A DNA stretch of 64,000 nt, taken from the NCBI GenBank assembly GCA_009746045.1, contig RPFO01000213.1, positions 2,539,834-2,603,833 on the forward strand, given 5' to 3'. Position 1 is the first letter of the stretch, and the number at the start of each line of letters is the position of its first letter. The notes below the pieces were generated by a model, which worked only from the letters and a program-made list of their open reading frames with translations, did no database searches and had not been told where the DNA came from. Source of the stretch: Mesostigma viride. Lineage: Eukaryota > Streptophyta > Mesostigmatophyceae > Mesostigmatales > Mesostigmataceae. The position numbers were made by a program, and so were the translations under genes. Shown piece after piece: positions 23,973 through 34,700 of this stretch.

Positions 23973-25577
23973 TCACGTGTACCCCGCCACTGAAGTCAGA
24001 CACAAACTGATAGCTGGGTTCAGACATGCTGTACCCTGCTGCAGCCCTGGTCCCAATGATGGAACCTGAGAATTAGTGTCTACCTCTAAGGCAGTGTCCA
24101 GCCCCAGATTGCCATGCCACCTGAGCTTGGCTACCTTGGGCTGCTTCTTGGCCCTTTGTAGAGCCCCAATCAATCCAGCCAAACTTGTCCCCCTGGGCTT
24201 GGTTAGTGCCTTGGGCTTGACAGTTGACTCCCCAGCTGTTGACCTTGCAGCCTGTTCAACAAGTACCTCTGCAACCTGGCCAGGGCTGACAGATTCCCCT
24301 GCAACAGATGTGGTCGTTGCGTCAGTGATGTCACCTGGGACCTGAAAATCCTGCAGATCCTGTGAGCCTTGTGCCTGACTGCCCTCATTCATCAGGTTAG
24401 GCTTGACATATGACCAACTCAGCCGGTGTACATGCTTTGGTTCGTCCTCCATGCTGACCAAGCATGCGTGGCTAGCTTCATCAACCTGGGTAACCACCCC
24501 AGGACTCCAGCTACCACGTTTGCCATAAAGGCTAGGTTCCTTCCAAGCTAGGACCTTCTGACCCACTTGTGGCTCCAGCATCTTCCAACCCCGGTCCTTC
24601 TCCCTCAGCTTGGCAAAGGTGACATGTGCAGCATGTTTCCAGCCCTCCAGCACATGTGGTGGGCACAGGCCATGATATAGACCCATTGGGCTGACAGCAA
24701 CTCCATCATAGTAGAAGTTAACCCTGCTGTTCAGCTGCTGCTCCACGTTCCTCAGCCATGCACTCCTGACAAGTGCAGGTGCAGACAAGGGTACCCAGTC
24801 TTCAGAGATGATCAATTTCTTGACCTCCTGGATTGCCCTCTCGATAGCACCCTGCTGCCCATGAGCCTCCCTAGGTGTAACCAGCAACTCAGGAAGGGTA
24901 GGATCACCCTTGAGATGCTGAAACTGCATGTCCACCTGGATCCTTGTGGTAGGAAACTTGGCTCTTACATTCTGCAGGGCAGCCAGCAAGTACCTGTTCT
25001 TCATAGAAGGTAAATGCTCCAGCACCTTGTATTTCGTGTACCTGTCCACGCACACCAACAGTTGCATGCCCCTGATGTGTTGGATATCACACTGCAGATC
25101 ACCAATGCTCTGAGGTAGAGCTTTGGCATGTGATTTCCTGGGCTTGTTGGAGGACAACTGGCACTTACACCGTGAGGCAGCTTGCTGACACGCCTTAAGA
25201 AGGGGTGCCCTGCCCATACGGAAGGCAAAGTTGTTTGACAGAGAAGTGGCATGCCCAAACATGTTGTGGATTCGGGCACCCAACTCCTGGTACACAGAGG
25301 AAGCAGTCCCTGGCACAGTCAGGACTGTGCTGTCAGGTTGTCCAGCATCACCATGCTGACTTCCATCCTGTTCTGACTCAGAGCCTGAGTCACCCTGCTC
25401 ATGCCCAACACCTGGACCGCCAGCAGGGACCACATGCATACCACCAGAGGCCTTCACACCCCTCTGTGGTTGTACATTGGTTTCTCTCAAAATGAGAGGT
25501 CCACCCTCGTGCCCAGCACGAGGATGCATAGGGTCAGACATACTTACAGCTGCATCAGCTGTCAAGGACGTCTTCAT
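23973..25577 (-). CDS. Copia integrase (divergent)
   Basis: This is a 534-aa frame. A zinc-binding N-terminal region contains HNMFGHA with CQQAASRCKC. The core carries LQCDIQHIRGMQLLVCVDRY, QVDMQFQ and EAHGQQGAIERAIQEVKKLI, which supply a D, D and E in the expected order. The C-terminal part (GQKVLAWKEPSLYGKRGSWS) resembles the SH3-like DNA-binding domain. Its similarity to textbook copia integrases is low, and a CoDi-like algal lineage is possible. The expected protease motif (D-S/T-G) was not found upstream. Confidence 0.75.
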   Translation of the reverse strand: MKTSLTADAAVSMSDPMHPRAGHEGGPLILRETNVQPQRGVKASGGMHVVPAGGPGVGHEQGDSGSESEQDGSQHGDAGQPDSTVLTVPGTASSVYQELGARIHNMFGHATSLSNNFAFRMGRAPLLKACQQAASRCKCQLSSNKPRKSHAKALPQSIGDLQCDIQHIRGMQLLVCVDRYTKYKVLEHLPSMKNRYLLAALQNVRAKFPTTRIQVDMQFQHLKGDPTLPELLVTPREAHGQQGAIERAIQEVKKLIISEDWVPLSAPALVRSAWLRNVEQQLNSRVNFYYDGVAVSPMGLYHGLCPPHVLEGWKHAAHVTFAKLREKDRGWKMLEPQVGQKVLAWKEPSLYGKRGSWSPGVVTQVDEASHACLVSMEDEPKHVHRLSWSYVKPNLMNEGSQAQGSQDLQDFQVPGDITDATTTSVAGESVSPGQVAEVLVEQAARSTAGESTVKPKALTKPRGTSLAGLIGALQRAKKQPKVAKLRWHGNLGLDTALEVDTNSQVPSLGPGLQQGTACLNPAISLCLTSVAGYT

Positions 25578-25718
25578 AGGAACCTGTACCTCTCCAGGTG
25601 ACCTGGGGCCACACTGAACCTGGAGATCACCCTCTTGTTGCCCAGATATAAAATCTGCATTGGAGCACCTGGCCTCCCCCTTGGGTGAATTAAGGTGTGT
25701 AGGGGTTGCCTCAGACAG

Positions 25719-26833
25719 TCACTGCTCCTTGTTGTCTTCTTGCTGACTGCCCTTTGAAGGCTGGCCTGCCTGGGACTTGTTGTTGTTCTTCTTGTTGTTG
25801 TTGTTATTCTTGTTGCTGCCCTGGCCCTGGGACTTCTTGAAGCTGGGACACTCCTTCTTGATGTGCCCCCACCCCTTGCACAGGTAGCATTGTATCTTGG
25901 ACTTGCCCTGGCCACTGCCCCCATTGTCAGACGCGTTGCCCTGCTTGGGCTGACCACCCACCCGCCTGAACACCGACTTGGAGTGTGACCTCCTGTCAGA
26001 ATCAGGTGAATGATCTCCCTTGCGCTTGTGATGGTTGCCCCTACGCCCTCCTTGGCTTCGGTCAGCCTCAGACGTCTTGGAGCCACCCTGGGTACGCCCG
26101 CCTGCCTGGGTAGCCTTCACTGCTGGCACTCCACCCTCAAACAGCTCCTCTGCCTCGAGAGCTTGTTTAATGATGACCTTGTAGGCCTTCAGGGTAGAGT
26201 GTGGGGCACACATGACTTTTAAGGAGCCACGTGTCGCCTTATCCAGCCCAGAAACCTTGAGCCAGTTGGTTAGGGCTATGTTATCAGCGACATTAAAGCC
26301 GTGAGCCCTGCCCTCCTCAACCATCTTACAATAGTTGAGAAAGTTCTGGATCAGGTCCCCCTTGACCTCCCACCCTTGGTACTTGTCCTGCCAATGGATG
26401 CCGACCTTCTTTCGTTGGTCTCCAGCAGCTCCTTCAGCTCAGCCACGTACAGTGCCCAGGCCTTATTGGCCTTTTTGCACTCCCTGGTTAGGTCCTTAAT
26501 CTGGTCAGTACACTTGCCAAAAGTGCTACTGCCTATCCAGATTTGATAGTAATTTGTACCACCGTACAAGCTAGGGAACCCTTCCAATCCCTCCACAAAC
26601 TCTTCAGCCTGCTTAGGCTTGGAGTCTGAGGTTACAGGCTGCAACTGATTGACAATTAAAAGACCCTGTGTGGTAAGATCAAAGCCATGAATAGCTTGTG
26701 CATTATTATTATTGTGAGGAAGGTTGGTAATCTCTCCGGTAAGCCCCACGTCATCTACGTGAGCGGTTCCACTACCAGCACCCCCATTATTATTCCCACT
26801 GGCTGGACCCTTGCTACGGCGTCCCTCAGCCAT
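25719..26833 (-). pseudogene. Copia gag with CCHC knuckle, frameshifted
   Basis: The frame begins MAEGRRSKGPASGNNNGG at 26833 and ends at 26351. The continuation (GWEVKGDLIQNFLNY onward) is in another frame from about 26410, showing a one-base frame change near a GAAAGAAGG run. The second part, to 25719, carries a zinc knuckle CYLCKGWGHIKKEC and a basic Asn/Lys/Gln-rich tail. Gag packages the RNA in virus-like particles. Given the near-identical LTRs the break is recent or a sequencing error. Confidence 0.8.
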
Positions 26834-27003
26834 CCTGCACTACCAGCTATTCAAAGAACACCTTAACAAAGCAGCAGAAAATATGTACAAAATTTTTGTG
26901 TCGCCACTGCCGCCTGCGCCGGTGTCGCTGCCGCCCCGCGAATTGCCGCTGAAAATTCGACAAAAAAAATGTCGACGAGTACTGCAGAAGAAAATTAGGC
27001 CGA

Positions 27004-27713
27004 CTAGTAGTCAAGGCCCCTGAAGTCGCAGTACGTGTATACGAACTCACGATCCTCCATATCCAGCTCCGGACCTGCACCGGTATGAATTAAAACCGGC
27101 GTGCTCCCCGCCGCGTAAGTTGCGACGCGCCGACGCGCGACGAGGCGCAGAGGATGTGTAAAGATCGTCAATAATTCCCACCCCGCGGGAATCCACTCTC
27201 GCACAGAGGCGAGAAATGCCACCAGGTTAATTAAAACCTGGCGCTCACGACTGCGTACGCCGCGAGTGAGCAGCGATAACAGCGCGAGATCCTGAAACAA
27301 ATTTGTTGACACCGCCGGCGCGCCCCCCGTGCGTAGCGATGCCCAGTTTTGCAGGTTTCTCTGGTAACCGGTGAGTGAAGAGAGGACGTTGTCCAACTCC
27401 TCAATGGCAGTCGTGACTTCGGTCACCGACCGCAAACCTCCCCGCACCTGGACCGTAAATGTCGATAAAATGTTTCGAATCTGGTCCAACAGGTTGCGGA
27501 TTGCCGGCACCAGTGCTGGCAAATCGGGGTCCTCGGGGTTATCCCCGAGCAATGCGTGAGCTGCACGCTGCTGACGATGAAGCTCGTCGAGCGAGACCGT
27601 TACTTCGTCGAGCAATTGCTGCCACGACGGCACGTCGGTCTTGACGAAGAACCAGCCGGCGGAGCGGCTATTTCCTCATCGTCCGGAATCCGAAATTCTT
27701 CCGAATTTGGCAT
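27004..27713 (-). CDS. Extra ORF between copia 5' LTR and gag
   Basis: A 209-aa frame (27633-27004) starts with a GTG-encoded residue and includes LHRQQRAAHALLGDNPEDPD and LTRGVRSRERQVLINLVAFL. An ATG at 27711-27713 opens a short frame (MPNSEEFRIPDDEEIAAPP) that runs into it after a one-base shift near 27645. The C-terminus is MEDREFVYTYCDFRGLDY. The protein is predicted mostly helical with no recognised domain. Copia elements normally have nothing here. It is unlike gag and has a more GC-rich composition. Its function is unknown. Confidence 0.55.
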
Positions 27714-27737
27714 CTTTTTGACAGAGCGTGTAATACG

Positions 27738-28354
27738 AGTTGTGAGGGTAAGAATGCCACGAATTCCGCCATGGTTCTTGCAGGAAGTTGCCTTTATTAA
27801 TAATCAGGAAACACAGACGTAAGTCACGTCACTTCCAAGACTGCACGCAGCACAGACGACAGGGTCGCAGTGCCAAGAGAACGTGCACGCAAGAACTAGC
27901 GTCCCGGTGTGACCAAGTCACTCATATAGCTTGCTAGGGACGCGTCCAAGTATTCAGCTGCACTGTCACAGCTGAACTGTCAATCAATTGATTACACAGA
28001 CTCTGGCACGCCTTTGGCGCGCAGATCTATCAATTGTCCATACGGCTAGTCCTGTGGACCTATCCGTACACTAGTCAGCATCAATTGTCTCATAGGTCCT
28101 GGCGCGCTACAGTGCGCCTACCTATCAATTGACCATCAAGTCCTGTACAAGTCCTGTCAACGTCCTGCGGACTATCAAAGTGACACTTGTACATCCTGTG
28201 TCCGTACGCGCCCACAGTGGCGCGCCGGGTACTGTCGGCACAGCCTAGGAAACGTCATAACTTTTACGTTCCTTAACCAAATGAGGCGTTCAAGGTGCCG
28301 TTGGAAAGAGCGTAACGATCTCTATCCATCTAACGTAAATCCTTTACGTTAACT
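27738..28354 (-). repeat. Copia 5' LTR (617 bp)
   Basis: This is the partner of 20530-21146, with the same length and only a few base differences. The flanking duplication CCTGG is at 28355-28359. Transcription of the element would start here on the minus strand. No primer-binding site matching the usual initiator-Met tRNA end is obvious inside the LTR boundary at 27737. Confidence 0.93.
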
Positions 28355-28359
28355 CCTGG

Positions 28360-28760
28360 TCACATACTGCTCTAAACATATCACCTATCACCCTACTACA
28401 CACATTTGGGTAACTGGTCAGCTGGTCGATACGTGCTACCCCTTCACCTGTAATGATATTCCTATTGGTTAATAAAAATGCCCATTTATCCGGAAGAATG
28501 GCTGTGGGCTGGCCACTTAGCATGAAATGGGCCCAAGTCAAGACAGACCAAGTTCGAGGTTAGGGGGTCTATTCTCAAGTCTAAGTAGCGCAATCGACAG
28601 ATCTCGATTCGAGAGCACTCAGAATCTAACCTTTGCATACCTGCGATTGTCAATATTTGGATGGCAGGGGTCGAAAACCGATCCTCCCGACGCCAAAAAA
28701 GAATAAATTCGCCAAAATGTGCTTTTGTTCTACGATAGACCGGGCTACCGGCCTACCGCC
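28360..28760 (+). repeat. LINE scrap and dispersed repeat copy C
   Basis: Bases 28522-28580 (GCATGAAATGGGCCCAAGTC) match, in inverse, 58575-58602, part of an L1-type LINE relic. Bases 28580-28760 resemble the dispersed repeat of 18780-18985 at both ends (TAGCGCAATCGACAGATCTC and CTACGATAGACCGGGCTACC) with an unrelated middle. No gene is present. Confidence 0.5.
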
Positions 28761-29958
28761 AAAGCCTTCAATTGGGGCTCACCGCGATATCGCGCAGGAA
28801 TTGCTACAATGCGGGAATTCTCCTGGGCACTTTTGAAGGCTGGAATTCTCCCGGGCTCTGCAGGTCGCTAACTGCTGTCACTCAAGAACTCAAAAAGGGT
28901 GCGGAGTGGCGGCCGCTCATCACTGAGTCATCACCGACTGCATAAATGTCGTGTCACCTTATTATTGTCTACCAATGATTGTCTCTTTTAATTTAATTTT
29001 TTAGAACGCGATATACTGCGTTGTGAGCTATTTATAGAAGACATCACAACATCTAGGGAATTTTTTTTTCGTAGTCATGTGTATACTTTCCTGAAAGTCA
29101 ATAAATCAAGGGATTTTTTGAGCTACTCAGACCTATAATAAAATGCCAAGTCATTAGAAAGATACACTGGTTTGAATACAGGGGGGTCTGACCATGACCG
29201 CGATTTGTTGACGGCCTAGGTCACAAGTCATGTGCTTATTCACAAATATGGTAAGTCATGAAAAAAATCTGGCTTCTTGCACGAGCTATGGGCAACATAT
29301 ATACAGGCTCTGTGGAACAAAACTCAGGCCCATTGGGCCACTGGAGCTATTTTTCATTATTATAGCATCACAAACACAACGCAGTACAACGCAGTGGGAA
29401 AAATGAGAGCCCTTCACAACATGACGCAACGTACGACACGAGCCCCATAACCGGGGTCATCATGAGCTAGGAGGGTCAAAACGTTGAAAATAGGTGTTGT
29501 ATAAGTTATGTTAGTTAACGGAGTTATGTTCAGGACTAATTAATTAATTAATTAATTAATAAGTTATACAGCATCAAACATGTGCACATCAAACATCATG
29601 ACTGGATGACCTAATATGACCGACTGAATCAGGCAGCCATAGCCAAAGCATCATCCACTCTCACAACGTGTTGAGCACATGCCTCGTGGTAAGGGAGGTG
29701 CTGCATGGGTTTTCATTCCATAACGTGTGCAATAGTGAAAGAAAGAGGCACGTACGTGTAATGCAAGGCTTGGATAGGTTGAGCTTGATCCATGTGAGCT
29801 TACACATGATTATGGGCACCTAGCTGATCTTCTTGCACAATCAACGCAGTATAAACCATCAATATATCCAATCCTCACGATACATGCACTGCTTGACGAC
29901 ATATACAGCACCTAAATACTGCACAAGTTCTGCAACCTGCTATTATGATTTGGCACGC
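28761..29958. other. Intergenic, AT-rich, no gene seen
   Basis: No coding signal is seen. A (TTAA)n tract at about 29538-29562, next to AACGGAGTTATGTTC, resembles the LINE 3' terminus at about 655-695. A GAACGCGATATACTGCGTTGT block near 29004 is a degenerate relative of the palindrome near 31170. Confidence 0.35.
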
Positions 29959-30115
29959 CGCAAAGGTGAAAACCATTTGCGTTCAGTGCCGGTCCGCGGA
30001 AAACGCGATCTGCAAATGAATCCAGGCCGGAATCGAACTGGGGACCTCTCGCACCCACTTTTGCTGACTGTAGGACGGACGTCTTCTGATCCTTTAAGGC
30101 ATCGCCAACTGACAC
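29959..30115 (-). mobile_element. tRNA-derived SINE, copy 2
   Basis: This matches 19426-19580 over its whole length. The minus strand carries the B-box-like AGTTCGATTCC (plus 30029-30039) and GACGTCCGTCCTACAGTCAG upstream. Differences from copy 1 include loss of one GGAAAACGC unit and several substitutions, so both copies are old. Confidence 0.6.
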
Positions 30116-31733
30116 CTACAGTCCAACCGCAAAAGTTCTCCTTTCCGGGGAGTGATGCAAGCCATTCGGATTTTGTACTAGATAAATCATTCGAGATCTG
30201 TGTGTGTAGGAGTACTACACACGTGTCCACTCGAGACTTGTTCAGCCTGCTATGGCTGACGTACATGCAAGCAACGTCGAGTAGGATGGCGGTCTAACAG
30301 AGGCTGGGCAGAGGTCGGTAGAAATAAGTGGAAAACTGGCAGAAACTAGGTAGAAACACGATATACTTACGCCTGCAAGCACTATTGAGCCGGTGGCAGA
30401 GGCCATTTCCAGGAAAATACAGCATACCGTTGCAATAGCCACGCGGTCACGCCTTACGCTATTTGCAGGCACCATCATGCCTGCAAGCTACCCAATAAAA
30501 GTCTGCACAAATCTCAGTTTAGCCGAGAGTCCGGGCGTTCGGAATGAATAAACATGTGTTAAGAAGTCGGAACACCGTGGATCGAAATACCAAGCATGGT
30601 GCCGCAGCAGACCCGAGTCTTGCCGTAATAATATGTATGCCGGTTTCCAGGTTTTCCGCATGAAAGTTGGATGAGAAACTGGAAAAATCTACGTTTCCTT
30701 TGCCCCAGCTAGTACCTCAACAAACTCGTAGAAACCTAATTATCAACCTTTGAACGCATCATCATGGTCGTGCCACCCAAAAAAAATTAAATTAAATCAT
30801 AACATGACTCCGTTGGGAGATCATGTAGCACATATTCCCGTGGCTGGATGGAGGGGGGGCAAAGCCGCGGAACCGAACTAATCTAACTCTAAGCAAATCT
30901 AATCCACCCAAGAGCCACTGAAATTCGCGCGAAAACTGGCGAGATCTACCTGCCGCCATCGCCGTCGTCTTCACCTTCGTCACGCGAAAATGCCTGATTT
31001 CAGTGGTACATATTTGTTTGCAGCTGTCACAAAAAAATCCAAAAAATACCAGGATTTTTCTTGAGTTCTACGGGATGTAAGGAGGCAGTCCACCGAGTTT
31101 CAGACCGAAAATCTCGTATCTACTGTGTCTGTCACGTGTCAGATGACAACGCGATACATCGCGTCCTAACCCTACAACGCGATACATCGCGTTGTAAAAA
31201 AACACGGGTTAATATTCATAATCTGATTGAAGTTCTTAATCTCAGGACAGCAGCCACTCTAATGAGAGGGGTGTGTAATAAACTGTCCAATCGTCATGTA
31301 AAATGCCCACCAACTGGTTTGGGCGCTAAATACCTTGGCCTTTACGTGGCAAAGGCATCAACCGGCGACCCAAGTAAAGAACGACCATAACCTGCCAAGT
31401 GCCGACATGACAACACACGCTGGACAATGCTCCGCAAAATCTTGGCCATGGCATCGATCACCATGGTATCGCTTAAGAGCCCTGGGGCCCTGGGGACGGC
31501 AAAGGAGCACTGGGTACAGCTGGCACGTCCCAACCTTGAACTACTGCTTGGCAGCAACACCCACGAATGGGTCACAACTGACTGGAAGTGAGACAACATA
31601 CATGTACCGCAACACCTACTCCCATGCATGCCCGTGCCTCCATTGCTACGACCAGGCTGGTTTGCCTAGCTGAGCACTAGGTCAAGCAGGTTTGCCTCAT
31701 CGCTGGGTCCAGCGAGTGTCCCCAATCACCCAT
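30116..31733. other. Intergenic: LINE 3' end and a palindrome
   Basis: Bases 30785-30905 repeat, in the same orientation, the block 10820-10940 (CATGACTCCGTTGGGAGATC, then CATGTAGCACATATTCC), that is, the inverted 3' UTR of the LINE. Around 31170-31195 lies ACAACGCGAT/ATCGCGTTGT, a 10-bp-stem palindrome, with a half copy just before it. I see no gene before the acyl-CoA synthetase stop codon. Confidence 0.45.
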
Positions 31734-34700
31734 TTACAAGGCCGAGCCGCCGTTGGGGTCTGCCCGGTTGCGAGCGTACATCTCCTTGATCTGCGCATCA
31801 AACACGTGCACCGCCTGCTGCCTCCGCACCTGCATGGTCATGCACACAAGATTAGCATGGAATCATGTCAGCCACCAACAGACATCACAGCTATGTTGTT
31901 ATGGAGAAAAAAACAACCCCTCCCCCCCTGAGGGGGACAGGAAGCTCCGGCCAGATGGAGGGTAGAAACTACAATGATGCCAAGGAGAAAACACAAATAG
32001 CTACAACACAAGTCACTGAACTCATCAGCTTGACTATAGCCATGACACACGACATTCGGCAGCATGAATACACCCCCCCCTCCCCGCCCACTTCACCTTT
32101 CATCTGGGCTCTAAGCCGCTCAGCATTTACCGTATGATAAACACACACACACACACACTCCCCCCTCACCTTGAAACATGGGCGTAAGCATCCCATTCTC
32201 GCTCAATGCAAGTAGCACCCAACCATATGAATAACAGCCTCTCTCTCCCACCTCCTTGAGCGTGGGGGTGAGCATCTCGTTCTCTAACAAAAGAAGTACC
32301 AGTTCCCTACCATGAGAATAATGTGTGTCTCCCCCCCCCCCTCTTTCCCCTCACCTTGGAACTTGTGCGTGAGCATCTCGCTCTCTAACAAAAGAAGTAC
32401 CATGCTACCACATAAATAACAGTCTCCCTCTCCCCCCTCACCTTGAATGTGGGCGTGAGCATCTCGTTCTCCACGCTGAACAGCTCCGGCGAGAGGTGGA
32501 TGTCCTTCACCTGCTCAAAGCCACGCATCTGCGGGGAATAGGGCAGGGGGGCAGGGGAGAGGGGACAGGTGGCACCAGGCGGTATACAAGGACAGGTGGG
32601 AGCAGGCGGGGGGGTTGGTTGGCACAATGGTATATGGTCTCCTCCGCACGGCAGGCACAAACATGGAAGGGCAGGCAGAATCCAACGTGGCAACATGGTT
32701 GTAATGTCGTGGCCAGATCTAGGGGACCCTGTGGTTCACAATTGTGTGCATGCACACTCACGCATTGCCTTGGCATCACAAAGTCAGTAGCGATATCATG
32801 GCATTGGTTTGCACTGGGAGAGGGATGAAGGTAGCAGAGGAAACCATCAGGAGGGGGAGTACCTGAACTCCCTGCCAGAAGAAACAGCCAAATGCATTGA
32901 AAGGACAGCATTAATAATTAAGTAGATATATTTGGGTGCCGGAAAATTGAGGTATACTTAGGCACCAGAACTTGCTCTCTCCACCTCCTGGAAACCCGCT
33001 GGCATCCGACACATTAAATGTGTCGGATGCCAGCGGGTTACAAGGAGGTGGTCACATTAGCTACGCAGGATTAGCATACCGCTACCAGCAGCAGACAGCG
33101 TTTGTACATTTCGAAAGCATTTACTAGCCACTATGTTCGGGTATAAGACAGCGCCTGTACCTGCTGGTTATTGGGACATTTGCTTATGTTGGTCTCCAGT
33201 TACCAGGCAGCCCTCTTACCTGCGCCTCCTTGGCCGTCGCATGCATCGCGTTGAGCACCGCCGCCTTCACCTCCGGGTCCGCGCACAGCGCCTTGAAGTC
33301 ATCCGCGTTCTGCGAACCCCAAGCGAAACAAGGATCGAATGGAGTGTGATGATTGCACAAGGAAGCGCGTTGGGTACAGAACAACCGCGCGCATCCATTC
33401 ACCTACTGCGATGTGTGCCAAGTCACGGGTGCCTTCCAATCCGCACTCCCATCCACTGGTGAGGAAACCCACCTTGGGGCCCGACTACCACCATAAACGC
33501 CACGCCATGCCACGCCACGCCACGCCACGCCACGCCACGCCTTGCCATCCCGCGAGATCCGCGTTCAACCCAAAAGCACATTCCCCTAGACCCTCGGCTC
33601 CTCCCGAAAATCGCGCAGTTCGAAGCTCATGCATCACTGCAAACAAATGCAGCGGAAAATGCCTCGCACAAAAGTCGATACCACTGGCACCTGCTACGCA
33701 AACTACCGCTGGCACAATAGACCTGCCAATCTCGCGTGTACCAATCTATTAGCTTCCGCATCCACTCACCCACCTATGAGCAAAGTCAGTTATAATGCTC
33801 TCTGCTGGCTCGACCACTCACCCACATATCAGCAACGTCAGTCTTAGCACTCTCTGCTGGCGCATCCACTCACCCACCTATCAGCAAAATCAGTTTGTTC
33901 GCTCTCTGCTGGCGCATCCACTCACTGGCCACAATTATTTAGCAACACTCACCCCGATGCCTGTGTTGCGTGACCACTTGACGAGCTCCTCTTGATCGGG
34001 GACGACGATGCCGACCAAGAAGGAGGTCAGGCTGTCACCTGCAGTCATGATGGGGAAGGGGGGACCATGAAACGCCGGGGGCGGGGAAGGGGGGGCCAAG
34101 GGGGGGGGACCCCGGGGAGGGGGGACGGAGGACAAGGTGGGAAGGGGGATGGGACCATGTCAGGATTTGAGGCAGGGCATCAAGTTGTGGTAAGGACACA
34201 AGGGCACAAGGGGTAGCGGCAATGCAGGTGCTTGACAAGGAAAAGGGGGTCGCGGTAGCAATAATCTCGTTCAACGCACACACATAGTGTGGCGGCTGTT
34301 TGCATGATGTGATGCCAGGCATGGGATTGCCGCGACAAGCATGCCAGGCATGGCGTTGCGGCGACAAGCATGTGACGCAACAGTCAGGCAAGCAGGTGGA
34401 CCAACGCATGGGAACCGCGGTGCGGGGGGCGATCGGTATCTCTACATGTAAGTGTGGACAACGATCTAGGCATGGTTAAGTGTGGACAACTATCTAGGCA
34501 TGGTTAAGTGTGGACAACTATCTAGGCATGGTTGTTCACGTGGCGCCTCCACAAGCAACAACGACCCCGTTCCCACCAGGGACCCGTGGGGGGAAAAATG
34601 CCACAGAAGATCCCCCCCCCCCCCTCCCGCCAGAAGACGCCCCTTGACACTGGAAGCTGCCACGCACCGTGCACGAACACCTGCGCGACGAGCGGGCAGC

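Larger units (their letters stand above)
20530..28354 (-). mobile_element. Ty1/copia-type LTR retrotransposon, 7.8 kb
   Basis: On the minus strand the order is 5' LTR (28354-27738), an extra ORF (27713-27004), gag (from 26833), integrase (from 25577), reverse transcriptase (23923-22817), RNase H (22839-22096) and 3' LTR (21146-20530). Integrase before RT defines the copia type. The two 617-bp LTRs are nearly identical and a 5-bp CCTGG duplication flanks the element, so insertion is recent. The internal ORFs nevertheless lie in three different frames. Bases 21147-22095 are non-coding. Confidence 0.93.
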
